Positions 1 to 9,060 of a stretch of 64,000 nt of DNA are shown one piece after another; the stretch's first letter is position 1, and every line of letters begins with the position of its first letter. The notes beneath the pieces are model-generated. The model worked only from the letters and a program-made list of their open reading frames with translations. It searched no databases and had not been told where the DNA came from. The position numbers were made by a program, and so were the translations under genes. Where the stretch lies: positions 434,001 through 498,000 of the forward strand of contig CAVQKF010000011.1 of the NCBI GenBank assembly GCA_963712955.1. The letters are read 5' to 3'. The stretch is from DATFVJ01 sp963712955. GTDB lineage: Bacteria > Actinomycetota > Actinomycetes > Streptosporangiales > Streptosporangiaceae.

Positions 1-97
1 GCCGCTCGAGTACCCCCGAAGGGGCCTTTCCGCTCGACTTGCATGTGTTAAGCACGCCGCCAGCGTTCGTCCTGAGCCAGGATCAAACTCTCCGTTG
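1..97 (-). rRNA. rrs: 16S ribosomal RNA, 5' end only
   Basis: The reverse complement contains the conserved start of bacterial 16S rRNA, GAGTTTGATCCTGGCTCAGG, followed by GACGAACGCTGGCGGCGTGC and the V1 stem of actinobacterial type. The gene reads leftwards out of the window, so only about the first 97 nt are present. The mature 5' end is placed a few bases before GGAGAG and is accurate to within about 5 nt. An rrn leader and two promoters lie directly upstream. Confidence 0.97.
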
Positions 98-268
98 GAT
101 GTCTATGTGCAACCACGTGCGTGGCACGTGGGCTGCTGACACATCGGAGTGCCCACCGTCCGGCCTGGCCGGGCGGTAAAGGCGATCTTGGCAAATCCGT
201 CACACGATCATGAACCCAATTCGGCTCACGCCCATGTGGACGGGGTATGTGCATGTGCACTGGCTTTT

Positions 269-293
269 AGCACGCTGTTGAGTTCTCAAGGAG
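269..293 (-). promoter_or_regulatory. rrn leader boxA-like antitermination/processing element
   Basis: On the minus strand this reads CTCCTTGAGAACTCAACAGC followed by GTGCT. The TTGAGAACTCAACAGCGTG block is a recurrent motif in actinobacterial 16S leaders, where it acts in antitermination (Nus factors) and RNase III processing. It lies about 170 nt upstream of the 16S 5' end, between promoter and gene, as expected. The role is inferred from motif and position. Confidence 0.7.
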
Positions 294-343
294 CGGACGC
301 ACACCGTCCGAAGACTCACATCTTCTTCAGGGGCAACCCTTCT

Positions 344-372
344 AACTTACCCGCCAGACCCACCTCTGTCAA
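344..372 (-). promoter_or_regulatory. rrn promoter proximal to 16S
   Basis: On the minus strand a perfect -35 TTGACA (367-372) is followed after exactly 17 bp by TAAGTT (344-349) as the -10. It drives transcription leftwards through the leader into 16S. Spacing and hexamers fit the housekeeping sigma factor; the activity is inferred. Confidence 0.72.
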
Positions 373-530
373 CTTGGTTCCCTAGAACTTTGCTGACAAG
401 AGAGCCTGCCGTCACCACTACGATACCGCGCACCGGACCGTCCGTAGACAACGGGCCGTTGCAGCTGACTGAGTGGGTCCCCGGCGACCGGCCGCCTTGC
501 GGCGTCCCGCGCTCACTCGGGGCAGGAAGA

Positions 531-559
531 ACACTAGGCACCATCGGCGACCGCGTCAA
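531..559 (-). promoter_or_regulatory. Second, upstream rrn promoter
   Basis: On the minus strand TTGACG (554-559) and TAGTGT (531-536) are separated by 17 bp. It points the same way as the promoter at 344-372, about 190 bp further upstream. Tandem rrn promoters are usual in actinomycetes. The prediction rests only on hexamers and spacing. Confidence 0.55.
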
Positions 560-847
560 ATCGAAACTCGGTATCAGCGTGCGCCCGCGAGGCACGTGAC
601 TGGGTTCTTGCCGCGAATTTCTACAGAACATGCAGGCCAGGGCATCGTAGCCATGCCTGGACGGCACCGTGAACCTGCTATGAATTCTTGCCGCGACTGC
701 GTCGGGCCAACCGCTTCGTGGCGTCGGCGGCGTCCGCGCGGCCCCTATTCGCTAGGTTCCCGTGACTTCGCGTGAGACCCTCGTCACCTTAAGCGCATAG
801 AAACGTGACACGATCGCGACACGACGGCCGGGCAAGGAGCCGCGCAG

Positions 848-895
848 GCAGCTGTGGAGGCACGCGCAAGCAGCTGTGGAGGCAGCTGTGGAGGC
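848..895. repeat. Three direct copies of a 14-bp unit
   Basis: GCAGCTGTGGAGGC occurs at 848-861, 870-883 and 882-895; the last two overlap by two bases. It lies in the non-coding stretch downstream of tyrS. No function is evident. Confidence 0.6.
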
Positions 896-1038
896 CGCGA
901 TCGGGGCAGCGAACGAGACCGACCCGGGGTGCGGCGGCCCCACCGGCCGGGGCGCAGGCCGGGGGCCGCAGCCGGGGGCCGCAGGCCGGGGCCGCGCAGG
1001 CCGGCAGAGCAGCAAGGGCGGCGCACGACAACGCCTTC

Positions 1039-2318
1039 TCAGGCCCGGAGGACCTCCACGCCCGCCAGGGTGCGCGGGCCACGGCGCAGCACGAGGAACC
1101 GGCCGTGCAGAAGATCCGCATGGTCGGGGCGGGCGTTCACGTCTGTCACCTTTCGGTTACTCAGGTACGCACCGCCCTCCGCGATCAAGCGCCTCGCAGC
1201 GGACTTACCCGCCACGATCCCGGACCCCGCGAGCAGGTCCACAAGCGGCGGCAGTTGCTCTTCCTTGCCAACAGTCACGGTGCGTTTCTGCACCTCCGCG
1301 AGCGCCGCGGCGAGCGTCCGTTCGTCGAGGGCGTGCAACTCGCCCTGGCCGAACAGCGCACGGCTCGCCGCCACCACGCGCTCGCATTCTTCCGCCCCAT
1401 GCACGAGCGTAGTCACGTCCTCGGCGAGCGTCTGCTGCGCCGCACGGGCAGCCGGCCGCTCGGCGACCTCGCGCTCCAGCGCCGCGATCTCCTCCCTCGT
1501 CCGGAACGTGAACACCCTGAGCAGCTGCCCGACCTCGGCGTCTTCAACGTTGAACCAGAACTGGTAGAAGGCGTACGGGCTGGTCATCTCGGGATTCAGC
1601 CAGATCGCGCCCGAGGCAGTCTTGCCGTACTTGGTCCCGTCCTGCTTGGTGATCAACGGCGTAGCGAGGGCGTGCACGGTGGCGCCCTCGACCCGCCTGA
1701 TGAGATCGACTCCGGCGACGAGGTTTCCCCACTGATCGCTGCCCCCGGTCTGCAGCGTGCACCCGTACCTTCTGTGCAGCTCGAGGTAGTCCAGCGCCTG
1801 CAGGACCTGGTAGCTGAACTCGGTGTAACTTATCCCGCCCGCTTCCAGCCGCGCCTTGACCGACTCCCGCGCCAGCATCTGGCTGACCGGGAAGTGCTTG
1901 CCGATGTCGCGCAGGAATTCGAGGGTGGCAGCGAGCCCGCCCAGTCCAGATTGCTGACTATCAGCGCACCCGCCGGCCCATCGCTGAAGTCGAGAAACCG
2001 TGCCACCTCACCGCGGATCCGCTCCACCCAGCCCGCGACCATCTCCCGCGGGTTCAGGACCCGTTCGTCCGACTTGCCGCTCGGGTCCCCAATGAGCCCC
2101 GTCGCGCCGCCCACAAGCCCGATCGGCCGGTGCCCCGCCTGTATCCGCGCGACCGTAAGCAGTTGGACGAGGTTCCCAATATGCAGTCCCGGGGCGGTGG
2201 GATCGAAGCCGCAGTAGAACGTGACAGGACCGGTCTCCAGCGCCTTACCCAGGGCCTCTTTATCGGTTGTTAGCGCGAGCAGGCCACGCCAGGTCAGCTC
2301 GTCGATGATGTCGGCCAC
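1039..2318 (-). CDS. tyrS: Tyrosyl-tRNA synthetase, reading frame broken by one missing base
   Basis: Class I synthetase that charges tRNA-Tyr in the cytosol. The N-terminal part shows the HIGH-type motif GLHIGNL near residue 45 and the tyrosine pocket sequence YCGFDPTAP. The C-terminal part shows GSDQWGN, the KMSKS-like KYGKT and an S4 RNA-binding domain near the end (AARRLIAEGGAYLSNRKVTD). The two halves are in different frames: homology runs smoothly through NLDWAGSL into ATLEFLRDIGKHFPVSQMLA only if one base is added near 1930. The restored length is about 425 residues, normal for the family. The start is placed at a GTG (VADIIDEL) with a GAGGGAG ribosome site; an in-frame ATG lies further up. 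A second TyrRS elsewhere in the genome cannot be excluded. Confidence 0.9.
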
Positions 2319-2532
2319 GGCTCCCTCATCTCGCGCACCAGGGCTGTATTCCATGAACGCTGTGCATTCCCCGCACATATGACCAGAAATCCACAACGAT
2401 CATGGAAACGGATGTCCCACGAGCCATCCCTCGCTCAGAGTAGCGGCCTTCAGCTACCGGCGGAGCTGGCCGATCACGGAACGGCCGGAGGGGCCTGGCC
2501 GTCGCGATCCCGCGACACCCACAGCGGCGAGG

Positions 2533-3375
2533 TCATCGCGTCGAAGCAGTTCCGCGGTCCGTGGCGGTCCTTGGCACGTATGCACGGTATGGGGAGACCG
2601 TGGGTTCGCCCGCCACCCAGAACCGCCACGGCACATCGGCGGCCTCCCGTACACCCGTTCTTGGTCCAGAACGGATTACTCGGGGTGACACGATCTCGCC
2701 CCGCCTCACCCGCAGCGGTGACGACGCGCCGCAGACGTCGGCGCCATTCAGCGTCCGGTCAATGCCCAGCGCCTGGCAGAGCCTGGCGGGCCCTCTGGCC
2801 AGGTCCCTATCCCCTGCCCTGGCGCCTGTGTGCCCCGTCCCTGCGTGCCCCGTTCCTGCGAATCCTGCGCCGACCGCTGCGTTGCGTCTCCTGGCGCGCC
2901 GGGCATGTGCGATGGGAACGCCAGAGATCACCCGGCCGGCCCGGAGCAGCACCGCGGCCGCGGTGCCCTCGCCCAGGCAGACGAGGTTGACGCAGAAGTG
3001 CATGCCATAGGTGAAGTAGACATACGCGTGACCAGGCGACCCGAACATGACCTCGTTGCGCCGGGTGGGCCCACGGTAGGCATGGGACGCGGCGTCTACG
3101 GCGCCCGCGTACGCCTCCACTTCAGTGATCAGCACTGCTACCAGGCCCTCGCCCGTTTCGTGCTCGAGCACGTGCCCAAGCAGCCCGGGAGCGACATCGA
3201 GGACCGGGCGGTCGAAGAAGGAGCGCGGCGTGAGCGATTCGTGCGGGACCGATGGGGTGGGTGAGGGCTGCGGCGCCGAGGAGACTGATGGGGTGGTTGG
3301 GGTTGGGGTTGGGGTTGGGGTGATAGCCGGAGTCTTTGCGGCGGCGGGCGCCCCTGCAGCGCGTGGAGACTGCAC
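2533..3375 (-). CDS. mpg: 3-methyladenine DNA glycosylase (AAG/MPG family)
   Basis: Base-excision repair enzyme that removes alkylated purines. Family motifs are visible: RSFFDRPVLDVAPGLLG near the start of the domain, EVEAYAG with the catalytic-type Glu, RNEVMFGSPGHAYVYFTYGM, MHFCVNLV and the terminal PWRFWVAGEPTVS. The GTG start is 4 nt past the argH stop, so it is probably translated with the arginine operon. About 40 residues before the domain are Pro/Thr/Ser-rich and include a (TP)n run encoded by a 6-bp repeat. A second low-complexity stretch (GTGHAGTGHTGARAG) interrupts the middle of the domain. Neither is a family feature. Confidence 0.9.
   Translation of the reverse strand: MQSPRAAGAPAAAKTPAITPTPTPTPTTPSVSSAPQPSPTPSVPHESLTPRSFFDRPVLDVAPGLLGHVLEHETGEGLVAVLITEVEAYAGAVDAASHAYRGPTRRNEVMFGSPGHAYVYFTYGMHFCVNLVCLGEGTAAAVLLRAGRVISGVPIAHARRARRRNAAVGAGFAGTGHAGTGHTGARAGDRDLARGPARLCQALGIDRTLNGADVCGASSPLRVRRGEIVSPRVIRSGPRTGVREAADVPWRFWVAGEPTVSPYRAYVPRTATDRGTASTR
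3297..3322. repeat. 6-bp GGTTGG tandem repeat inside mpg
   Basis: About four copies of GGTTGG (plus strand) encode the TPTPTPTP linker in the N-terminal extension of the glycosylase. The unit length keeps the frame. Confidence 0.75.
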
Positions 3376-3379
3376 AGCG

Positions 3380-4801
3380 TCAGCCCGCGGCCCAGGCGGC
3401 CTGCTCGTCCACGGCCGCGCGCAGCGCGGTGAGCTGCTCGGCGACCCGCTCCGGCGCGGTACCGCCGCGCGCGCGGCGTGCGGCGATCGCACCGGTCGCC
3501 GAAAGGACATCGCGGACGTCCGGGGTGAGCAGCGTTGAGATCTTCGCCAGGTCCCCGTCGCTGACCTCGCCGAGCTCGGTGCCATGCACCTGGCACCACA
3601 CGACGAGGTGACCCACGATCTCGTGTGCCTCACGGAACGGGACGCCGCGCCGGACCAGCAACTCGGCCAGGTCGGTGGCGAGGGCGAACCCGGAAGGCGC
3701 AGCCCGCGTGAGCCGTTCGGTATCAATACGGACGGTCGCTATCAGGCCCGCCGTCGCGGGAAGCACGAGCATCAGCGTGTCCACCGCGTCGAACACGGGT
3801 TCCTTATCTTCTTGCAGATCCCTGTTGTAGGTGAGCGGCAGCCCTTTCAACGTGGTGAGCAGGCCGGTTAGGCCACCGATCAGGCGGCCCGCCTTGCCGC
3901 GCGCAAGCTCGGCCACGTCCGGGTTCTTCTTCTGCGGCATGATCGACGACCCTGTCGCGTACGCGTCGTCCATCTCGATCCAGCCGAACTCCCGCGACGC
4001 CCAGAGCACAACCTCCTCGCCAAGCCTGGACAGGTGCACACCGAGCAGAGCCGCCACGAAGAGGAACTCAGCCGCGAAATCGCGGTCGCTTACCGCGTCC
4101 ATCGAATTCGGCGCTGCCGAGTCGAAGCCGAGTTCCGCGGCCACCGCCTCTGGGTCAAGTGGCAGCGAGGAACCCGCGAGCGCTCCGGCGCCGAGCGGGC
4201 ACACCGCCGCGCGCCTGTCCCAGTCCCTGAAGCGTGCCGCGTCCCTGGCGAACGCGTGCACGTGCGCCAGAAGCTGATGCGAGAACAGCACCGGCTGGGC
4301 ATGCTGCAGGTGCGTCATCCCAGGGGCCGCGGTGTCTTTGTGCCGCTCGGCCTGGCCGAGAAGTGCGGTCTCGAGCTCGGCCAGGCGTGACACGATCTGC
4401 CTGACGTGATCGCGCAGGTACAGGCGCAGGTCGGTGGCGACCTGGTCGTTTCTGCTTCGGCCGGCCCGCAGCTTGCCGCCGAGGGCGCCGAGCCGCTCGA
4501 GCAGCCCACGTTCCAGCGCGGTGTGCACGTCCTCGTCCGAGGCCGCCGGGCGGAACTCACCGCGCCGGCACGCCACGCCCAGGTCGTCAAGCGCGGTGAG
4601 CATCCGCTTCAGCTCGTCGTCAGTGAGCAGCCCTGCCTTGTGCAGCACCCGCGCATGCGCACGGGACGCAAGCAGGTCGTACGGCGCGAGCCGCCAGTCG
4701 AACTGGACGCTGACAGAAAGCCGGGCAAGCGCCTCGGCGGGGGCCGCGTCGAACCGGCCGCCCCAAAGGCGGGTCGGGGTCTTCCGCTGCTCCTTTGGCA
4801 C
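3380..4801 (-). CDS. argH: Argininosuccinate lyase
   Basis: Last step of arginine synthesis: argininosuccinate to arginine plus fumarate. The 473 residues cover the whole fumarase/aspartase-type fold. The signature GSSIMPQKKNPDVAEL is present, with the conserved TRLWGGRF at the N-terminus and the SRNDQVATDLRLYLRD helix. ATG start. argG lies 127 bp upstream and mpg 4 bp downstream, so it closes the arginine cluster. Confidence 0.97.
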   Translation of the reverse strand: MPKEQRKTPTRLWGGRFDAAPAEALARLSVSVQFDWRLAPYDLLASRAHARVLHKAGLLTDDELKRMLTALDDLGVACRRGEFRPAASDEDVHTALERGLLERLGALGGKLRAGRSRNDQVATDLRLYLRDHVRQIVSRLAELETALLGQAERHKDTAAPGMTHLQHAQPVLFSHQLLAHVHAFARDAARFRDWDRRAAVCPLGAGALAGSSLPLDPEAVAAELGFDSAAPNSMDAVSDRDFAAEFLFVAALLGVHLSRLGEEVVLWASREFGWIEMDDAYATGSSIMPQKKNPDVAELARGKAGRLIGGLTGLLTTLKGLPLTYNRDLQEDKEPVFDAVDTLMLVLPATAGLIATVRIDTERLTRAAPSGFALATDLAELLVRRGVPFREAHEIVGHLVVWCQVHGTELGEVSDGDLAKISTLLTPDVRDVLSATGAIAARRARGGTAPERVAEQLTALRAAVDEQAAWAAG

Positions 4802-4928
4802 GCTGCTCCCATCCGTTTGGCTCCCGCGGTCCCATCCGCCCGCTCCGGCGTCCCATCCGCCCGCTCGCGCGGGCGGTCCGCCGCGGCATCAGGGGCTCGG
4901 GGGCTGGGTCGGCTCAGCATAGGCCGAA

Positions 4929-6131
4929 TCAGGCATCCACCTTGCGGCCCCTTACCGCGGCGATCTTGCTTGGCAGCCCCCACAGCTCCACGAACCCCTT
5001 CGCAAACGACTGGTCGAATGTGTCACCGGTGTCGTAGGTGGCGAGCTCGTAATCGTAGAGGGAAACGGGGCTGCGCCGCCCGGTGACCACCGCGCTGCCG
5101 CCGTGCATGCGCAGCCGTATGTCCCCGGTCACATGCACGGACGCTTGCTTGATGAACCCGTCGAGCGCCTGCTTCAACGGCGAGAACCACAGGCCGTCGT
5201 AGACGAGCTCACCCCACCGCTGGTCCACCTGCCGCTTGAACCTGGCGAGGTCGCGCTCAACGCACACGCTCTCGAGTTCGGAGTGCGCGGTGATGAGCGT
5301 GATCGCGCCGGGCGCCTCGTAGATCTCGCGGCTCTTGATCCCGACCAGCCGGTCCTCCACCATGTCGATCCGGCCGATTCCCTGCGCACCGGCGCGGGCG
5401 TTCATGGTGGTGATGATCTCCAGCGGGGAGAGCCCGGTACCGTCGACAGCCACAGGCACGCCGCCGCTGAACGTCACGACCGCTTCGTCGGGATCGCGCG
5501 GCACGGTGGGGTCGGCACTGTACTCGTACACGTCGTCCTGCGGCGTGGCCCAGATGTCCTCCAGGTGCCCGGTCTCGATCGACCGGCCCCAGACGTTCTG
5601 GTCGATGGAATAAGGCGACTTGCGCGTGACGTCGATCGGCAGCCCATTTTCTTCGGCGAACGCGATCGCCTTGTCCCTGGTCATGCCGCAGTCGCGAACC
5701 GGGGCGAGCACATGGAGCTGTGGGGCGAGGCTTGCGAGGCTCGCCTCGAACCTGACCTGGTCGTTGCCCTTGCCCGTGCAGCCGTGCGCGACCGTGGTCG
5801 CCCCGTACGCGGCGGCGACCCTGGCGAGGTGCGCAGCGATCAGGGGCCGCGACAGTGCAGAAACCAGGGGGTAGCGGTCCATATACAGCGCGTTCGCCTT
5901 CAGCGCGGGGACGCAGTAGTCCGCGGCGAACTCGGCCCGCGCATCCACGACCTCGGCCTCCGCCGCTCCGCAGGCGAGGGCGCGCCTACGGATGGTCTCC
6001 AGATCCTCGCCGCCCTGCCCGACGTCGACTGCGAGAGCGATCACCTCGGCCCCTGTCTGCGCGGTGATCCAGCCGATGGCCACCGATGTGTCAAGGCCGC
6101 CCGAATATGCGAGTACAACGCGTTCTGCCAT
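4929..6131 (-). CDS. argG: Argininosuccinate synthase
   Basis: Joins citrulline and aspartate using ATP to give argininosuccinate. The PP-loop AYSGGLDTSVAIGWI opens the protein, and YSIDQNVWGRSIETGHLED and HGCTGKGNDQVRFE follow. It has 400 residues, the standard length for the actinobacterial form. ATG start with an AGGGATGG-like site upstream; argR ends 24 bp before it, so it is read in the same transcript. Confidence 0.97.
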   Translation of the reverse strand: MAERVVLAYSGGLDTSVAIGWITAQTGAEVIALAVDVGQGGEDLETIRRRALACGAAEAEVVDARAEFAADYCVPALKANALYMDRYPLVSALSRPLIAAHLARVAAAYGATTVAHGCTGKGNDQVRFEASLASLAPQLHVLAPVRDCGMTRDKAIAFAEENGLPIDVTRKSPYSIDQNVWGRSIETGHLEDIWATPQDDVYEYSADPTVPRDPDEAVVTFSGGVPVAVDGTGLSPLEIITTMNARAGAQGIGRIDMVEDRLVGIKSREIYEAPGAITLITAHSELESVCVERDLARFKRQVDQRWGELVYDGLWFSPLKQALDGFIKQASVHVTGDIRLRMHGGSAVVTGRRSPVSLYDYELATYDTGDTFDQSFAKGFVELWGLPSKIAAVRGRKVDA

Positions 6132-6155
6132 GTTCCATCCATCCCTGGTATCTAG

Positions 6156-6695
6156 TCATTTGACCGGCTCGCGGCGCTCCGCGAGCCTGAGTAGTTGCGC
6201 GGCTACCTGGGCGCCACCGCCCGGGTCCCTGGTGATGACGAGCACCGTGTCGTCACCCGCGACCGTGCCGAGGATCGACGGCCAGTTCGCGTGGTCGAGT
6301 GCGGAGGCGAAGAACTGCGCGGCCCCGGCCGGGGTCCGCAGCACCACCAGGTTCGCGCTCGCTTCTGCCGAGGTGAGCAGTTCGGTGGCGATCCGGGCGA
6401 GCCGTCCGTTCGCCTCTGGTGTCCCGCCGGACCCTGGCGCGGGAAGGCCGCCCGGCTGCGCGCCTGGCATGTTCGCCGACCGCTGCAGCGCGTAGACGAG
6501 CGCCCCGTCCGCGCCGCGCAGGCGGACCGCGCCAAGCTCTTCGAGGTCACGCGAGAGCGTGGCCTGCGTGACCTGCACGCCGGCCTGTGCGAGCGCCGAG
6601 GCAAGTTCCTCCTGTGAGCGGACAGGAACGTGCGCAAGGATTCCAGCGATGCAGGCAAGCCTGGCCGCCTTGGTCATCGGGCTCGCACCGGTCAC
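6156..6695 (-). CDS. argR: Arginine repressor ArgR
   Basis: Hexameric, arginine-dependent repressor of the arg operon. The N-terminal winged helix carries the DNA-contact motif TQATLSRDLEELGAVRL. The C-terminal oligomerisation and arginine-binding domain runs from about residue 105 (LRTPAGAAQFFASALDHANW, then GTVAGDDT). The GTG start overlaps the argD stop as GTGA, so the repressor is made from the operon it controls. A short Gly/Pro/Ala linker (residues about 75-90) separates the domains. The likely operator is the ARG-box pair at 11582-11620. Confidence 0.94.
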   Translation of the reverse strand: MTGASPMTKAARLACIAGILAHVPVRSQEELASALAQAGVQVTQATLSRDLEELGAVRLRGADGALVYALQRSANMPGAQPGGLPAPGSGGTPEANGRLARIATELLTSAEASANLVVLRTPAGAAQFFASALDHANWPSILGTVAGDDTVLVITRDPGGGAQVAAQLLRLAERREPVK

Positions 6696-8044
6696 GACGA
6701 GCCCTCCCCGGCGCGCGCCGCCGCAGCGCCGGGTGCCGCGCTGTCCGCCGCGGGGGGTGCGCCGCCCGCGGCTTCCTCCGGCCCTGCTGCCTCTGGGGTT
6801 CCTGCAGCTTCCACGGCGCCGAGGACAGCGGGGAACGCCGCGAGGAAGGATTCCGCCTCAGCGGCGCTGAGCACGAGCGGCGGCGCCAGCCGTACCGCGT
6901 CCGGCTGCACGGCGTTGACCAGGAAACCGGCCTCACGGCAGGCGCGCTCCACCGCGGCGGCGGCAGGCCGGGTCAGCACGGCGGCGAGCCATAGGCCGCA
7001 GCCGCGGGCACCGGCGAGCAGTGGGTGCGCCATGGCGGCGATCCCCGTCCGGAGCAGGTCCCCCGTCTGCGCGGCGCGGGCGAGCAGGCCATCGCGTTCG
7101 ATCACGTGAAGCACCGCGAGCGCTGCCGCGCAGGCGACCGGGTTACCGCCGAAGGTGCTGCCGTGGTCACCCTTGCCGAATACCGTGCCGAAACGGCCAA
7201 GTCCGATGCACGCGCCGATGGGCAGGCCGCCACCAAGCCCTTTGGCCAGCGTCAGGACGTCGGGCCTGATGCCCTCGTGCTGGTGCGCGAACCACCTGCC
7301 TGTCCGCCCGATCGCGCTCTGGATCTCATCGAGGACAAGCACCGCGCCCGTGGCATCGCAGGTTTCGCGCGCGGCGCGCAGGTACCCATCGGGGGCCGGC
7401 ACCACGCCACCCTCACCCAGGGCCGGCTCCAGGAAGACGGCGGAGCAGTCGCCGGTCACCGCGGCGCGCAGCGCCGCCGCGTCACCGTAAGGCACGAACC
7501 TTACGTCCACCCCGTAGGGCCCGAACGGCTCGCGTATCTGCGCCTTACCTGTCAGCGCGAGCGCGCCCATGGTGCGCCCGTGAAACCCTCCCTCCGCGGC
7601 CACCACATAGGAGCCCGCGCAGCCGGGGCTCGCGCCCCGGAACCTGCGCGTGAGCTTGAACGCCGCCTCGTTCGCCTCGGTACCTGAATTGGTGAAGAAA
7701 ACCCTCCCCTCCGCGCCGAGAAGGCCGAGCAGCCGCTCCGCGAGTTCGACCTCGCCCTCGTGCAAAAACAGGTTGCTCGTGTGCGCGATGGACGCGACCT
7801 GACGGCTCACGGCCTCGATGACCGCCGGGTGGGCATGCCCCAGCGAGGACACGGCGATCCCGGCGATGAGGTCGAGGTACTCCCGCCCGTCGGCGTCCCA
7901 CACGCGGCAGCCCTGGCCCCTGGTCAGGGCGACGGGCGGCATGCCGTAGTTCGGCATCAGCGCGGCGGCGAAACGTCGCTGCAGCCGCTGTGTCGCCTGG
8001 CAGTCCTGTCCTGGAAGGCCGACGGCGGCCCCGGTCATGCTCAT
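6692..8044 (-). CDS. argD: Acetylornithine aminotransferase
   Basis: PLP enzyme, fourth arginine step: N-acetylglutamate semialdehyde to N-acetylornithine. The class III aminotransferase lysine lies in LTLAKGLGGGLPIGACI; the FFTNSGTEANEAAFKL and DEIQSAIGRTG motifs are intact. At 450 residues it is about 50 longer than usual because of an Ala/Gly/Glu-rich C-terminal tail. It is joined to argB and argR by ATGA and GTGA overlaps. No argF lies between argD and argR, where many actinobacteria carry it. Confidence 0.95.
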   Translation of the reverse strand: MSMTGAAVGLPGQDCQATQRLQRRFAAALMPNYGMPPVALTRGQGCRVWDADGREYLDLIAGIAVSSLGHAHPAVIEAVSRQVASIAHTSNLFLHEGEVELAERLLGLLGAEGRVFFTNSGTEANEAAFKLTRRFRGASPGCAGSYVVAAEGGFHGRTMGALALTGKAQIREPFGPYGVDVRFVPYGDAAALRAAVTGDCSAVFLEPALGEGGVVPAPDGYLRAARETCDATGAVLVLDEIQSAIGRTGRWFAHQHEGIRPDVLTLAKGLGGGLPIGACIGLGRFGTVFGKGDHGSTFGGNPVACAAALAVLHVIERDGLLARAAQTGDLLRTGIAAMAHPLLAGARGCGLWLAAVLTRPAAAAVERACREAGFLVNAVQPDAVRLAPPLVLSAAEAESFLAAFPAVLGAVEAAGTPEAAGPEEAAGGAPPAADSAAPGAAAARAGEGSS

Positions 8045-9060
8045 GGCTTCGCTCCGTCCGGGATCACCATCGTGCCGATCCCCTGATCGGTGAAGATCTC
8101 AAGCAGCAGTGCGTGCGGAAGCCGCCCGTCGAGGACGTGTGCACGGCGCACGCCGCCGCGGACCGCGTGCAGGCAGGCCGCCATCTTGGGCACCATGCCC
8201 GTGGTCAGCACGGGCAGCAGGCCTTCGAGCTCTGCCGCGCTCAGCAGGCTGATCACCTCGTCGGATGCTGGCCAGTCCGCGTAAAGGCCCTCAACGTCTG
8301 TGAGCACCACCAGCTTGGAGGCGCCGAGGGCGACGGCGAGTGCGGCGGCCGCGGTGTCGGCGTTGACGTTGTAGATCTCGCCATGTGCTCCCCTGGCGAC
8401 GCTCGAGATGACAGGGATGCGGCCGTCGGCGAGCAGGCTGCGCACCGCACCTGGTTCGACGTCGGTGATCTCGCCCACAAGACCGAGGTCGACGGTCTCG
8501 CCGTCCACCTCCGGCGCCACGCGGCGCGCGGTGAGCAGGTTCGCGTCCTCGCCTGACATGCCGACCGCCCACGGCCCGTGCTGGTTGACGAGCCCGACGA
8601 CGTCCCTGTTGACCTGCCCGGTGAGCACCATCCGGACCACATGCATGATCTCAGGCGTGGTGACGCGCAGGCCGCTTATGAAGGTGCTCTCGATGCCGAG
8701 CCTGTCCAGGTGCGCGCTGATCTGCGGCCCTCCGCCGTGCACGACCACCGGCCGCAGGCCGGCGTAGCGCAGGAACACCACGTCCTGTGCGAACCCGCGG
8801 CGCAGTGACTCGTCCGTCATCGCATGGCCACCGTATTTGATTACGATGGTCTGCCCGTGGAACCTGCCGAGCCAGGGCAGTGCCTCGATCAGCGTGGCCG
8901 CCTTGGCAAGCGCCGCCACGCGATCCCGCGCCACACCCGCGCGGTGCTCCGCTGACCCCAGCAATGGGCCATTGCTGGAGCTATTACCCCAGCAATGGCC
9001 CATTGCTGGGGTTGCCATGTCCGGTGCGTCGGCGGCGACCACGTGTGTTTTGTCCGTCAT
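8041..9060 (-). CDS. argB: Acetylglutamate kinase
   Basis: Phosphorylates N-acetylglutamate; usually the feedback-controlled step. The amino-acid kinase domain begins near residue 70 with TIVIKYGGHAM; VVHGGGPQI and the NVNADTAAAALAVALG stretch follow. The first 60-70 residues are longer than usual and include ATPAMGHCWG and NSSSNGPLLG, encoded by two back-to-back palindromes (8958-9011). The ATG overlaps the argJ stop as ATGA. A later start would remove the palindromic part, but no strong ribosome site marks one. Confidence 0.95.
   Translation of the reverse strand: MTDKTHVVAADAPDMATPAMGHCWGNSSSNGPLLGSAEHRAGVARDRVAALAKAATLIEALPWLGRFHGQTIVIKYGGHAMTDESLRRGFAQDVVFLRYAGLRPVVVHGGGPQISAHLDRLGIESTFISGLRVTTPEIMHVVRMVLTGQVNRDVVGLVNQHGPWAVGMSGEDANLLTARRVAPEVDGETVDLGLVGEITDVEPGAVRSLLADGRIPVISSVARGAHGEIYNVNADTAAAALAVALGASKLVVLTDVEGLYADWPASDEVISLLSAAELEGLLPVLTTGMVPKMAACLHAVRGGVRRAHVLDGRLPHALLLEIFTDQGIGTMVIPDGAKP
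8958..9011. repeat. Two near-perfect palindromes inside the argB 5' coding region
   Basis: CCAGCAATGG and CCATTGCTGG flank a single base at 8958-8978. CCCCAGCAATGG and CCATTGCTGGGG flank a single base at 8987-9011. They share the core CAGCAATGG and are separated by 8 bp. Either could form a hairpin in mRNA or bind a dimeric protein. No other copy was noticed in the window. Confidence 0.8.

Larger units (their letters stand above)
373..1038. other. Non-coding region between rrn promoter and tyrS
   Basis: No supported gene lies here. It holds a second rrn promoter (531-559), three copies of GCAGCTGTGGAGGC (848-895) and a G/C-rich block of repeated CCGGGGGCCGCAG-like units (about 940-1000). That block lies just beyond the tyrS stop and could form terminator stems, though no T-tract follows. 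Translated ORFs here are repetitive and match no recognised family. Confidence 0.6.

Noticed and set aside
805..2217. Long plus-strand ORF opposite tyrS
   Set aside because: It is antisense to a clearly conserved synthetase and its product is Arg/Gly/Pro-rich, as expected from GC-rich shadow frames.
2319..2532. T-box riboswitch ahead of tyrS (also looked for before pheS, alaS and aspS)
   Set aside because: The T-box core (TGG-ACC-GCG type) and an antiterminator-terminator pair were not found on the coding strand.
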